Of a DNA stretch of 64,000 nt, positions 24,149 through 36,231 are shown piece after piece (the first letter of the stretch is position 1; every line of letters begins with the position of its first letter). The notes under the pieces were generated by a model. That model was not told where the DNA came from. It made no database searches and saw only the letters and a program-made list of their open reading frames with translations. Location: contig NC_061075.1 in the NCBI RefSeq assembly GCF_021917145.1, forward strand, positions 2,463,038 through 2,527,037. Direction: 5' to 3'. The translations under genes and the position numbers were made by a program. Source of the DNA: Hypomesus transpacificus. Its lineage: Eukaryota > Chordata > Actinopteri > Osmeriformes > Osmeridae.

Positions 24149-24788
24149 CGGGGGGCGGGTTGGGTTCCGACATGGGGGGGTCAGCAGGTCTGTCAAATCT
24201 CCCCCCTCCAGCTGGAACCCAGACAGGGCAGGCAGGTCTAGAGCCCTCCCACTCTGTGTATCAGTGTCACTTTATTATGTAACATCAATACACTCTCCTC
24301 ATTGAGAAAATTAATTTCGGTATTGATGGACGGACATGGAGATATTTAGATTTTAATATTATTACAATCCCAGAATGCTACTCTCCTTACTCTGTAAACT
24401 ATCAACAGTGTTTTTTATAACCCAATTATATATTTTGCAAACAGTACTAAATTACGTCTGAGAGATTATAAAATGTTAGTCATACTCATGCATTCCAGAA
24501 CCTTCTCTAATCACCATGTATATTTGTATGGATACAGTATGTTGTCAAGATACACAAACCAATACAAGACAGTATTTGTCACACAGCACTGCCTTACTAA
24601 TGTGATCACGTCTATGACTTGATAAATTATTAACATAAACAATATCCACAGTGTTGGTGTAGTTTATGTCCAAGTTGCATCATGGGTATTTGGGGTGAAA
24701 ATTGGGGTGTGTAGTGAATCTTAAAAAAATACAATCAAAACAGATCAAAACTGCAAGGAAGACAAACTACAAAACAACCATTTAAGTT

Positions 24789-24794
24789 AATAAA
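24789..24794 (+). promoter_or_regulatory. Poly(A) signal, probably lrrc66
   Basis: AATAAA about 640 bases after the lrrc66 stop in AT-rich sequence. Confidence 0.45.
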
Positions 24795-25397
24795 CCCCTT
24801 TATATCTGTATAGAGAGATAGGTTACAGTGAAAACACACACATACATACTGTACACACTGTATTTACAGCCTGGACAACGTAACTGTTAGTCCCTCCTGG
24901 AGTGACCGGACAGCTCAGAGTTAGTCTCTGTGCAAGTGATTAGTGAGCAGTCCTACAGCTGGCTCCAGCTCCTACAGGTCTTCTCACCCTCCACCGGGAG
25001 AGCTCCTTGACAGTCCTGATAGGTGGGGTGGTGGCTAGTCTGACGATGTAAACACTAATGCTTACAAAGAGTGGGGGAAATTGGGTGTGCATGAGAGAGA
25101 GAGAATGTTGAAGGTGAGAGTTGGAGAGAGGAAGGAAGAGAGCGAGAGAGGTGTGTTATGTGTTAACATCCACAGTTGGTGGTTTTCAGGTGTGTAATAA
25201 GACATAAGTGAGGACATCATACAAAACACAGCAACAATTCAGCACAAATTCCTGTACAAAACAAAATCTCATCCATTCACAGAAGGCTCTGATGGAGCGA
25301 GCATGCAATTACTCCCACCCTTAAAACAGTTCAGCATCACATCACAGCCAGAGACTAAAGTTTATACGAGTGTTAATAAGACGTTACTTGATGCTAG

Positions 25398-25600
25398 CAG
25401 AACAGCGTAGCATGAACACCATGCTACACCTAGCTCGCATGGCATCAACACCATGCTACACCAAGCTAGCACAGCATTAACACCATGCTTAACCTAGCTA
25501 GCATAGCATAAACACCATACTACTCCTAGCCAGTGTAGCATGAACACGATGCTAAACCTGGCTAGCATAGCATCAACATCATGCTGCACCTAGACGTCCG
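25398..25600. repeat. Tandem repeat, about 39 bp x 5
   Basis: Units of the form AGCATCAACACCATGCTACA followed by CCTAGCTAGCAT. The copies differ by scattered substitutions. The sequence GCTAGC inside makes each unit partly self-complementary with its neighbour. Confidence 0.85.
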
Positions 25601-25689
25601 AGGGGCTGGGCCCACCTCTGGCTGGTGGTGCTGGCGCTGCACCCATGCTGCTCTGCTCATCCTCATAGGACCTACAGCCTTGAGGGGAG

Positions 25690-25925
25690 AGGGGGAGGGG
25701 GGCTAGGGAAGTGGAGACCAGGAAGAAGGAGACCAGTAAGGAGGAGACCAGGGAGGATGAGACCAGGGAGGAAGGGACCAGGGAGCAGGAGGCTAGTGAG
25801 TGAGAAGTAGAACACTAGGGAGTAGGAGACTCGTGAGTGAGACGGAGAGGAGGGAGGAGGCGACGACTCGGGATGAGCAGACTAGGAAGCAGGGGACGAG
25901 GGAGCAGGAGACTAGTGAGTGAGAA
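25690..25925. repeat. Purine-rich imperfect repeat
   Basis: Repeats of GGAGGAGACCAGGGAGGA type, 18-30 bp, with diverged copies ending in GACTAGTGAGTGAGAAG. Confidence 0.75.
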
Positions 25926-26875
25926 GACGACAACTCCAGCGAACTAGGGAAGATGTTTGCTAGTTACAAAGATAGAAACAAACATGCTGCATTTTAGCTC
26001 TGAACACAGTCCCAACATCCTGAATCTATACCTGACCACTGAGGGTTTGTGTGCGCATGTATGTGTGTGTGTGTGTGTATATTCATGCATATCTGTGCAT
26101 GTGGGTGTGCATGTGTGTGCTGCAAGTTTATATGCAAGTTGAATACGTAAAGTGACTTCCATATTTTTGAGGCACAAGAAACTCTCTTACTATCACCACA
26201 GCGTTGCCATGGATACATCAAATGGTCATGTGACCAATGAGTGCTGGTTGGCGGGGGCTGCCGCTGTGCCGTAATAAGAGTTTGTCAGCAGCAATCTGAT
26301 TGGTTTAGTGGTGCGAGGTCGAGCCAATCCTGGGGGGGTAGATAATCCCCGCCCTGCTCAGAGAAAAGGGCGGGAAACTAGGCTCAATTATCATAGGACG
26401 ACTGTAAACACACCCGACCCTGGACCCCTGACCTCAGCCATTTGACACAGTGTGCTTCTCCAAGAATCCCATCTCAAACACTCTGAAACTATACAAAATG
26501 AGGGTTGTTGTCATTTATGGAGGACAAGCACAGATGGGAGTCCAACACGGTTCTACAATATTCAGATGTTCCCGGGTCAAAGGGCCCTGGTTTAGGACAG
26601 CCTCCCAGCTGGGCCGAGGGCTGATGGTATCATCACACACTTCACAGTGAAGCAGCGTCCCAGCTGACCATGGGTTCTCCTCCCACAATGCAACACTGGT
26701 AAGGAAATGGTTTTCCAGAGGTGGTTGTTGTCTCTGCCATGGCCCTTTCAGGCCCCCCACCCCCGTCCCACCCCCCACCCCACCCCCTTCCACTGCCCAC
26801 ATGCAGCTACTCCATATTGTTTGTTTACTCTGTGGTTGTAGTTTCTTAAGAGCTGTTATTGTTGTTGCTGCAGGA

Positions 26876-28228
26876 CTAGGACATATCCCTCTCCTTGTAC
26901 CACTCCACAAACTCATCCAGCAACACGGGCCCTGCAACACACAACACTCCGAGGATCAGGAGGTGAGATTATGTGTGTGCATGCCTTTGAGGGTGTGTGT
27001 GTGTGCATGCGTTTGAGGGTGTGTGTGTGTGCATGAGTATGGCGGGGTGCGTGTGTGTGACTGTTGACTCACAGGCTCCGTCCTCGTCATAGTTACTGAG
27101 GTCCAGGTTGATGGTTCTGCTGAACTCTAGAACGTTGCACCACTGGTCCTTATTGATCACCTTGTACTTGGATTGCTGTTGGGAAACACACATATACAGG
27201 ACCACGCACACACACACACACACACACACACTGCTGGGACACACAGTAATACCACAATAGATGTGTGCGTGTGTGCATGTGTGAGACTCCCCACCTCCAG
27301 GAACTGATTGAACACAGGGAACAGTGGCCATGTCTTCCCCAGTAGCAATCCCAGCATGCACTTGGCTGTGTTCAAGTCCAAACTCCTCTGGTCCTTTTCC
27401 TGTGGGAAACCACATCTCAGCTACCAGGCACAGTGCATAGTAACCACATCTCAGCTACCAGGCACAGTGCATAGTAACCACATCTCAGCTACCAGGCACA
27501 GTGCATAGTAACCACATCTCAACTACCAGGCAGTGTTTTTGGGATATGTCTGCACCCCACTCACCCTGGCAAAATCGAAGGCGTATCGGTAGATGAGCTT
27601 GAAGTTGGTATTGTCGTTCAGCATGGATCTCAGGTAGTCCAGAGTGTTCCTCAGCCTCTCTGTGGAGTCACACCTGGCCAGGAGACAGCCATCTTAGACA
27701 CGCTACACAGTCACATGACCAGAAAATAAAGACTCAGACATGCACACACTCACTTGTCCATACACAGATTGACCCACACACAAACACTGACTCACACACA
27801 CATTCAACCCCACACACATATTGACCCACACATACCCCTGTGTACACACACATTAATGAAGACAGACAGACTTACTGTAAGGAGCCCATGCCTTTAAGCC
27901 ACTCCTGAAGGGTAAAGTAGCCCATACTCTGGGCATCCAGCTTCCAGGCCAGAACCAGCATCACCACCTGCACATAGAACCAGAACCACCATTACTACCT
28001 GCACACACAGACCTGCAACACAACACTCCAACACAGAGCTACAACACAGACCTACAGGTCTCCATCACCGAGCTACAACACAGACCTACAGGTCTCCATC
28101 ACAGACAGACCTGTGGACGTACAGCAGAGGTTTATGGGTTTCTTACATTTTCTGGTTCCACTCCGATGTCCTCACAGAACTTCTCCATCCCTTCTGGACC
28201 CACTGCATCGTCACAGCCTGCAAACACA

Positions 28229-28266
<38 letters not shown>

Positions 28267-29022
28267 ACCACACAGAACACACATATAGAACAACACAGAT
28301 CAGACACACACACACTCAGACAAATACTCTGAAACAACAAACACACAAACACCTTCCCAGGAGGCCACAGCAGCGTCTCACCTGCGTACTCGTAGAACCA
28401 CTCCAGGCATCTCTTACTGGAGAAGCTTTCCTGCTCCCTGATCTGGGGTGTCTCATGCTTCCTGAGAAGACTGCAGGAGGGAACACACTGTTACAGACCA
28501 GGTTAGACACCTTCTTTCACATTCAACTCCACTACCTGGTTGCTATGCGGCGGGGGATGGGGGCTACCTGGTTTCTAGGCAACGGGGGTTACCGGGTTGC
28601 TAGGTAGCCGCCTGGCTGTGAGTGGGTGCTACGTGGTTGCTAGGTGACCAGGCAGCAGGGGTAGGGGGGCTACTTGGTTGCTAGGCGATGGGGGCTACCT
28701 GGTTGCTAGGTGACAAGGGGGGTACCTGGTTGCTAGGTGTTACCTGTCATGGCGGCTCTTCTTAGCTGTCAAGTCATCTCCGGCTGTGGGTCTCCTCTTT
28801 TTCCTGGGGGGCATGGCTCTGGAACAGCAGGCTGGGGGGGCGAGGGGGTTTAGACAGCTGTTTAGACAGCTACTGTATCACATTGATAACACCAAACACA
28901 CAGTATCACAGAGGCACCAACAACTTCTTTGAACATCTTGAATGTGTGAGTGTGCGTGTATCAATAGGTGTGTGTCTGCATGTGGATGTGTGTGTTTGTG
29001 CCAGTATGTGTCAATTTCTATG

Positions 29023-29064
<42 letters not shown>

Positions 29065-32000
29065 GTGGGTTAGGTGTGTGTGTGTGTGTGTAGGGTGGGT
29101 CAGGTATTTGTGTGTGTGTGTCAGATGGTGTGTGTGTGTGTGTGTAGGGCAGTCAGGTGGGTTCAGTACCTGAGGAGTGACTGTCCTGTCCAACCTCCTC
29201 TGTTATGTTCTGTGGAGAGACACATCTGAAACAGCTGCTCACACACTACACAACTAGACTACTCTATTCTACTACAGTACACTATAGGCTACTACACTTA
29301 GCACTAGCTGGGTGATTTGCCAGCCTATAGAGGGTGTGGTAGATGTACAGGGGTGAAGAGTGTGTGGGTTAGTTTGCCAGCCTATAGAGGGTGTGGTAGA
29401 TGTACAGGGGTGGGGAGTGTGTGGGTTAGTTTACCAGCCTGTGGAGGGTGTGGTTGGTGTTTGGGGTGTGTGGGGTAGTTTACCAGCCTGTGGAGGGTGT
29501 GGGTGTGGTAGATGTGTTGGGGTGAGGAGTGTGTGGGTTAGTTTACCAGCCTGTGGAGGGTGTGGTAGGTGTGTAGGGTATGTGGGTTAGTTTACCAGCC
29601 TATGGAGGGTGTGATAGGTGTGTGGGGTTTGTGGGGTAGTTTACCAGCCTGTGGAGGTTGTGTTAGGTGTGTGGGGTAGTTTACCAGCCTGTGGAGGGTG
29701 TGGTAGGTGTGTGGGGTGAGGACTGTGTGGGGTAGTTTGCCAGCCTGTGGAGGGTGTGGTAGGTGTGTGGGGTGAGGACTGTGCTGGGTAGTTTGCCAGC
29801 CTGTGGAGGGTCTGGTAGGTGTGTGAGGTGAGGACTGTGTGGGGTAGTTTACCAGCCTCTGGAGAGTGTGGTAGAGGACTGTGTGGGGTAATTTGCCAGC
29901 CTGTGGAGGGTGTGGTAGGTGTGTGGGGTGAGGACTGTGTGGGGTAGTTTACCAGCCTCTGGAGGGTGTGGTAGAGGACTGTGTGGGGTAGTTTACCAGC
30001 CTCTGGAGGGTGTGGTAGAGGACTGTGTGGGGTAGTTTACTAGCCTGTGGAGGGTCTGGTAGGTGTGTGGGGTGAGGACTGTGCTGGGTAGTTTGCCAGC
30101 CTGTGGAGGGTCTGGTAGGTGTGTGGGGTGAGGACTGTGTGGGGTAGTTTACCAGCCTGTGGAGGGTGTGGTAGGTGTGTGGGGTGAGGACTGTGTGGGG
30201 TAGTTTACCAGCCTGTGGAGGGTGTGGTAGGTGTGTGGGGTGAGGACTGTGCTGGGTAGTTTGCCAGCCTGTGGAGGGTCTGGTAGGTGTGTGGGGTGAG
30301 GACTGTGTGGGGTAGTTTACCAGCCTCTGGAGGGTGTGGTAGAGGACTGTGTGGGGTAGTTTGCCAGCCTGTGGAGGGTGTGGTAGGTGTGTGGGGTGAG
30401 GACTGTGTGGGGTAGTTTACCAGCCTCTGGAGGGTGTGGTAGAGGATTGTGTGGGGTAGTTTACCAGCCTCTGGAGGGTGTGGTAGAGGACTGTGTGGGG
30501 TAGTTTACTATCCTGTGGAGGGTCTGGTAGGTGTGTGGGGTGAGGACTGTGCTGGGTAGTTTGCCAGCCTGTGGAGGGTCTGGTAGGTGTGTGGGGTGAG
30601 GACTGTGTGGGGTAGTTTACCAGCCTGTGGAGGGTGTGGTAGGTGTGTGGGGTGAGGACTGTGTAGGGTAGTTTACCAGCCTGTGGAGGGTGTGGTAGGT
30701 GTGTTGGGTGAGGACTGTGTGGGGTAGTTTACCAGCCTGTGGAGGGTGTGGTAGGTGTGTGGGGTGAGGACTGTGTGGGGTAGTTTACCAGCCTGTGGAG
30801 GGTGTGGTAGATGCTGTGGATGCTGGCTAGAGGAGACAGATGGGAGTTGAGCTGAAAACCTGCGGGAGAGAAGAAGCCGATAAGGAAGGAGGGTGAACAC
30901 ATTTCAGAGCTCTAGGTGTCAGCCAACACTGGGTCAGCCCTGCTCATGACCACTCACACAGGCTCTACATCAGCTGTAGTCCCTTTGACCCTGAACAACT
31001 GCCTTAACCAGAGTATGTTTGAACTGAGGTTTTGTGGGGTCCCCATGGTAATGGCAGTGGGGGATTAACACTAACCCCCTCCCCCCCTTTCTCTCTCTCT
31101 GTCTCTCTCATGGCTGTTTCTTAGAAGGGCTAAAAACAGCAACAGAAATATCTCTTACAGCATCGTCTACGTAAATGTAAGGATTGAGTGACGTCACAGC
31201 AGGAGACTAATACAGTCTGTGGAAGGACCGGGTTAATAGCAGGCAGCCTAGCCTGGCCGTGTACAACCGACCTGATCATCGCTACCGGAGTCCGACGTCT
31301 CTACCGGGATGACCAGCTGGACTGCAGCATTGCAGGACGGGAAACTGGACGGCAAATTACTGCCTCGCCTACTCCCTCTAGCCAAGAATCAAATGCCACC
31401 AATCCTATTTATTTGCGTACTAAGTGTCACCCAACGTCATCGTTTTAAAATCGTTCCAAATGTTCAGATCGACGACAGGCCGTTGAGACCACACTCACTG
31501 CATACCTAAAATAGCAGTAGAGACGCACAACTTGCAATGAGTTTACAAAGTATCTAGAGAGTAGCTGGAAACATGGACGTTGTAGTCCATTTATTATGTG
31601 ATGGCCATGGTTCTCTCATACAAGGACCAAATTATTAAACTACAATACCCATACTTCCAAAAAATAAATAATTTCATTCAGCACCCCTCTCCTGACGCTC
31701 ACCAAACTGATGAATGCATATAACATTGTAACAAAATTGGTACATAAAACCACATGTAAATGTCTCAAAGTCTCTGTTATCCTCCTCTACGGATGACGAA
31801 CGGTTCAAGAACCCAATGTGGCACGCATCGACAGAAATTTTACACAACTGCGTCACGATTTTCATACTCTAATTTTCCGCAGTTACCTCGAAATCTGACC
31901 TATTTAATGTCACATAACATCAGTGCGTATACAATCGAAGTTGCTTTGCAGTTCCAACAAACTGGCATGCGTCAATAAGGTCCATACGCACATAAACCTG

Positions 32001-32372
32001 GTACAAATAATGTTGCTTTTACTTTATCCACGTGAACAGTGAGGCAGAAACGTTGTTATTATCATACTAAGAAGTCAACCAAAGTGCGTTCCACACCAGT
32101 AACATAATACAGAATACCTCCTTTGTTGTCACCCCAAGACAACGTAGGAAACTACAAAGAGAATGGCAATAGCACACAGATATCCATACCACTAGCCTAC
32201 TCGATAAACAGATTGTCTGGCACCATGAGAGGGTCTTCTCGTCGTACAGCAGCCACACATAAGCCCTGCATCAGGTAGGGGCAAAGCATGGTTGTAATAG
32301 ACGTGCTAACATCACTGCGCGTACAAAAACACCAAAGCCACAATTATACTTACTTGCCGCATCAGAGTGCAT
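26876..32372 (-). CDS. dcun1d4: DCN1-like protein 4 (cullin neddylation co-E3)
   Basis: Eleven minus-strand exons in phase: 32354-32372, 30789-30859, 29170-29209, 28744-28831, 28382-28470, 28147-28217, 27876-27967, 27565-27673, 27295-27399, 27073-27175 and 26876-26931; 250 residues. It starts [18 protein letters not shown], has a basic nuclear localisation stretch [13 protein letters not shown] (exon 4), and then the DCUN1 (PONY) domain from about residue 90. Recognisable blocks are [70 protein letters not shown] and the end [13 protein letters not shown]. The family brings NEDD8-loaded UBE2M/UBE2F to cullin-RBX1. The human long isoform (292) has extra residues between KKSRH and the DCUN1 domain; here that linker is [15 protein letters not shown]. 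Introns 2, 4 and 9 carry tandem repeats at their splice junctions. The gene is divergent from ociad2. Confidence 0.96.
27404..27535. repeat. 34-bp tandem repeat before dcun1d4 exon 9 acceptor
   Basis: Four copies of ACCACATCTCAGCTACCAGG plus CACAGTGCATAGTA. It begins about five bases upstream (minus strand) of the exon 9 acceptor. The motif resembles dispersed sequence near 19035 and 15035, so it may come from a SINE body. Confidence 0.9.
28541..28741 (-). repeat. Repeat seeded on dcun1d4 exon 4 donor
   Basis: The minus-strand donor reads GACAG|GTAACACC (exon end 28744). The intron then continues with TAGCAACCAGGTACCCC-type units, about seven copies of 25-40 bp. Most carry CCAGGTA or CAAGTAG, which resembles a donor core. 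Confidence 0.8.
29025..29160. repeat. (GT)n microsatellite in dcun1d4 intron 3
   Basis: GT runs interrupted by TAGGGTGGGTCAGGT; the unit ends next to exon 3. It is intronic, between exons 3 and 4 (minus strand). Confidence 0.9.
29305..30835 (-). repeat. Minisatellite containing dcun1d4 exon 2 end and donor
   Basis: About 29 tandem copies by hand count, most 40-60 bp. On the minus strand each unit has TACCACACCCTCCACAGGCT followed by GGTAAACTACCCC. This copies the last 21 coding bases of exon 2 (YHTLHRL) and its 5' splice site. The authentic junction is the right-most copy (exon end 30789). Roughly two thirds keep GT and the rest have GC (CTGGCAAAC). Confidence 0.95.
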
Positions 32373-33535
32373 TTTTATGAAACACTCAACTGTCTGTGTG
32401 AAGTCCGCAGACCGGCCAGGAGGCGGGACTTGTTAACGTAACGTATGCCCGTAGATGATTTCGGGTTGAAGACGGACTCATTGACCGCGCCCGGCGTCTC
32501 GCTGACTGGCTGACATGGCTGTCATGTAGAACAGATTTGGACAAAGAATTTAAGACCCTTCCCTGTTTGAACGTGACAGATCAAAGTTGTCAAGGAGACC
32601 GTCCCCCTATCGTTGCTCATTGGCTAGAAAACTTACCTACAAACGTCAATATTGTGAATCTCCTCGTGCATTACCGAAAACCATCCCACGACGGATCCCC
32701 ATTGCTCAGTCTTCTCAGAGGGACACGCCCACACACATTTTCTCTGTGGCGTACCCTGCCTTCAGTCATGCGACTCCGTTGTTGTGAAAGGTGATTGGTC
32801 TGCATTTATGACGTATTGGTTTGGTGCATGTCATAGTTTTTTTACTTGTCTTGACACCAGGTTTTGTTTTCTAAGGTTAAAGTCTCTCTGAATAATTATT
32901 TTCTGCATGAGTTGATTTGTTTAACCTTTCAGACAGTTCAGTGACTGCATTCATTTGCATAACTTCAGGAGAACTTGCATTCTATGTGGTTGTTAGATCC
33001 CAACCCTACAACCATGAAGTGCCAGGGACTTCACCTCAAGAAAAAAAAATATAAACAGAGCTTGCTCAGCTAGCTTAAAGTTCAATTATGAATATATAAT
33101 TAGCATATATTATAGTTGGAAATTGAAGTCGTTGTAGTAGTAGAATGTAGAAGTTGTAAAGACATTTTTATCTCGGGGAACGAGAGGAGGGAGGAGGCCG
33201 AAGGTAGGCCAGAGGTAAGGCTCTGAAAGACAGCCAACTCATAGTAGGTGTGTCACCATGAGCTATAATGAAATCAGAGACGAAGCGAGAGATGTAGAGC
33301 GAGATGTGGGTGGAGAGTGTGTTGAGAGAGGGGGGGAGGTGTGTTACAAGTTATTTCACCAGCCCTCCTTGTAGGCAGGGCCTCTGTGTTTACAGTTGGG
33401 GTGGGGTGAAGGAGGATCCAACCAGGGACCTTCAGACGGCGGAGGGCTAAGAAGCAGACAGGACTCCGAACTTCACATCAGCTGGACGTAGATCTGATCC
33501 CAGAGGCAAGGAAACGACTCCAGAGACCAGCCACC
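32373..33535. promoter_or_regulatory. dcun1d4-ociad2 divergent intergenic region
   Basis: 1.16 kb between divergent start codons, so it holds both promoters. The side next to dcun1d4 has GACCGCGCCCGGCGTCTCGC at about 32483. The ociad2 side has purine-rich DNA near 33180-33340. CWH43, which lies here in human, is not present. The matching place in human holds the chromosome 4 centromere. Confidence 0.65.
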
Positions 33536-35313
33536 ATGAGCTCCGAGGCTGGAGAAAGCGCAGCGACAGCACAGGCGGACAGGAAGGTCAGAGAACCACG
33601 CTCCGGGTTGGGGGTAACGGGAGAGCTGTGTTGGGAGCGGCTCCCCCCAGACATTGTCCATAGGGGTGGCCAGATGGGGCCACTGAGAATTTCAGGAATT
33701 GTATTATGCTGTTGTACTTTTTAGGCTAGCAATTTTATTAAGGTAGCTGTGCCCCCCCCCCCCCCCCCTGCCCCCCCCTGATGGTGCCACAGTGTGTTGG
33801 GGGAAACAGAAGGAGTTACAGGAGGGGGTTAGTAGTGTCGTATATAACCCGTCCATATCTCCACAGAGTCACCATGGTGATCGGCACCTTCCCAGGGAGG
33901 ATATCAGACAAATATGGAGGGAGTGTCAGGAGGAGAGCTTCTGGTATAGAGGTACCTGAACTTTAACACCCGGCTATCTAAATGATAGCCAGACCTGCAT
34001 GCACAGATTCAAGAGAAGTAAGATGGTTTGAATTACAGGTGGGATTGGGGGTTTGACAAATTACGTTTTGGATCGCCCCCAAAAAAGGTCAAGACAACAG
34101 CCTGGGGGTCTAAACGTGTATATAGGCTAAACCAATCCCAGGCGGAGCCTCAACATTGGCCTACCTGACAGCTGGTGACAGCTGAGGCTAGTTCAGGAAA
34201 ACATGGAAAAATTGTTCTTAACGTGTTCTTAATGTGTTATAAGTATGTTCTCTAATATGCTTTTAACATATTCTTATTATGTTCTCAGCATGTTGTTAAC
34301 ATGTTGAGATGTGGGGTTTCCATGTTTAGCTTTCCCCTGTACATCGCTTTGGATGAAAACATTTGATCATTGAATACATAACCATAATCATGTTGATAAT
34401 GTCCTTCTCATAAACGTTTGTAACGTTCTCCTCATAAATACGTTGATAAAATTCTTTGCCAAATAAAAATGTTTACAAGATTCTTATGATATCCTGCACC
34501 TCAAACACGTTTATCACATCTTTCTCATAAACATGATTATAATATCCTTCTCATAAATATGTTTATAATATCGTTGTCCTCATAAACACGTTTATGATGT
34601 TCTCCTTCTGTATCGCAGCTCTGCCTGCGTCTCTGGGAAGCATGGCCGTCACTGGAGGACTCCTCTACCAGGGTAAGACCCCACTGCTCATACAGGGCTG
34701 AACAGCAGGAACACGAATCTCTTCAAGCTCTAATCTGTTCCTCCAGGAATCTGGAACGCCTCCAAGAGGTTTGGTCCCTTCCCCAAACTAGCAGGTGAGT
34801 CCAGGGGGAAGACAGAGGGGGAAGATAGAGGGAAGGGGGGGGGAAATGGGGTGAGACTGGGGAGGTAGGTGGGATAACTTGTTGTGACCTCTGTCCCTCC
34901 ATGTTTACGGTTCGACCTTTGACCTTTGCCCCTAGTGGCGGGGATCCTGGGCTACGCGGTGGGCAAGGCTTCCTACGTCGGAACCTGCAGGGAGAAGTTC
35001 CAGAGACTCGGCCCGTTCCCTGGTTCTGAAGACGGCCCAGGGTTCGGCCCAGGGTTCGGAGGTCGTGGTTTTGGCCCCGGATGGCCAGGACACAGGTGAG
35101 GGGCTGGGTATGTTGCCGGCTAACACCCTAGCTTAGGGTGACTATGTCAAGGTTGATATCATGGGGCCAGCGGTAACTCGTCCCCCATGGTAACAGAACC
35201 CTGAGCGAACGGTAACTAACCGTCTCTCCCCTCGCAGGCGCTGCCCTCATGTGTGTGAGGAGTGCAAGAAAAAAGAGGCGCCAAGCCCTCCCTCAGAAAC
35301 AGCACAAAGCTAG
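33536..35313 (+). CDS. ociad2: OCIA domain-containing protein 2
   Basis: Six exons: 33536-33586, 33867-33951, 34619-34672, 34747-34794, 34936-35095 and 35238-35313; 157 residues (human 154). The start ATG is in a strong context (CCACCATGA). The OCIA domain runs from about residue 25 to 100: IRQIWRECQEESFWYRG, then two hydrophobic helices (LPASLGSMAVTGGLLYQG and VAGILGYAVGKASYVG) separated by SKRFGPFPKL. A Gly/Phe-rich linker (GPGFGPGFGGRGFGPG, partly a tandem duplication) follows, and a Cys-containing tail (CPHVCEECKKK) as in human OCIAD2. The family is found at mitochondria and endosomes and OCIAD2 has been linked to gamma-secretase activity. It is tail to tail with its paralogue ociad1. Confidence 0.95.
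34335..34380 (+). repeat. Degenerate SINE tail in ociad2 intron 2
   Basis: GTACATCGCTTTGGATGAAA followed by a diverged TTTGATCATTGAAT matches the common fish SINE tail (TTTGGATAAAAGCGTCTGCT). It is surrounded by AT-rich imperfect repeats built on TTCTCATAAA-TATGTTTATAA. Confidence 0.5.
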
Positions 35314-36231
35314 AGGTGAACACACACTCGCTTTGACACACACTCACGGTTGCTCTCTATCTGACTTACACACACACACACACACTCTCACAGGTCTTGA
35401 TCTTCTTCTCATTCGGTTTCAGACGTGACAGACTGCTGGAGGACCCCATATGATTCTAATGTTGTAATTAACACGTACTGAACCAACACGCCAATTACAG
35501 ATTGTAAAACTGATTGCAAATCTACAGTATTTTCTATATGCACCATTTGTATGTTTAGAATAAAAGTGTCAGAAAAATGAATAAAATGTCAATGTAGAAA
35601 TGTTGCTCATGGTAGCCTGGCAATGCATATAGCTGCCACTAGAGGGACCTTCAGGCTACATCATCCCTTTGTTATACTTCACTCAGATCTGCTTTAAAGT
35701 CAGCCCTAATCTCTCTGCACTAATGCATCTGTTTTTAAATACATTATTGTTGGCAAACAAATATGAACTATTAGCCTGTATGAAGAACCTATGGGACAGA
35801 CATCAGTAAAGTCAATATTGCTACACATTTCTTTTGTAAAACACATTTATAAACTAGAATCAGTATGTGCATGTTTCAAACAACCCTGATTACAGAAACA
35901 AGGACAGCCAACTAGGCTAAACCAATTTGGTTTATTAAGCAGCATCACATTATGACAAACACAGTGCAGGTGATCAGGTACTGACTGGTGTCTGGAGAGG
36001 ATCACATGACCCAAGATGACAAAGCACACACTCTCCCTCTCAACACACACACACTTTCTCCTTAATAGACATCATCCCTCTCTCTCCTTACACACTCTCA
36101 CTTTCTCTAACAGACACACACTAACGTTTCCGCTCTCAACTGCTCCCTCTCTCTTCAACACAAACTCCTCCCTCTCCTCTCTCTTTAACACAAATTCCTC
36201 CCTCTCCTCTCTCTTTAACACTCACACACAC
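35314..36231. other. Convergent 3' UTRs of ociad2 and ociad1
   Basis: The ociad2 3' end probably includes a spliced segment (possible donor AGAG|GTGAAC at 35316) and AATAAA at 35559-35564 and 35580-35585. The ociad1 3' end has a minus-strand AATAAA at 35931-35936. No other coding sequence. A TCTCTTTAACACA repeat of three copies lies at 36155-36225, next to the ociad1 stop. Confidence 0.7.

Larger units (their letters stand above)
24149..26875. other. Convergent 3' region of lrrc66 and dcun1d4
   Basis: No coding exon is seen. The left part should be lrrc66 3' UTR (plus-strand AATAAA at 24789-24794) and the right part dcun1d4 3' UTR (minus). A minus-strand AATAAA lies at 24271-24276, so the two 3' ends may overlap. 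Tandem repeats lie at 25398-25600 and 25690-25925. A pyrimidine-rich run lies at 26750-26790. Confidence 0.6.

Noticed and set aside
29305-30835. CRISPR-like array of regular repeats
   Set aside because: Units are contiguous with no unique spacers, in an intron of a vertebrate gene.
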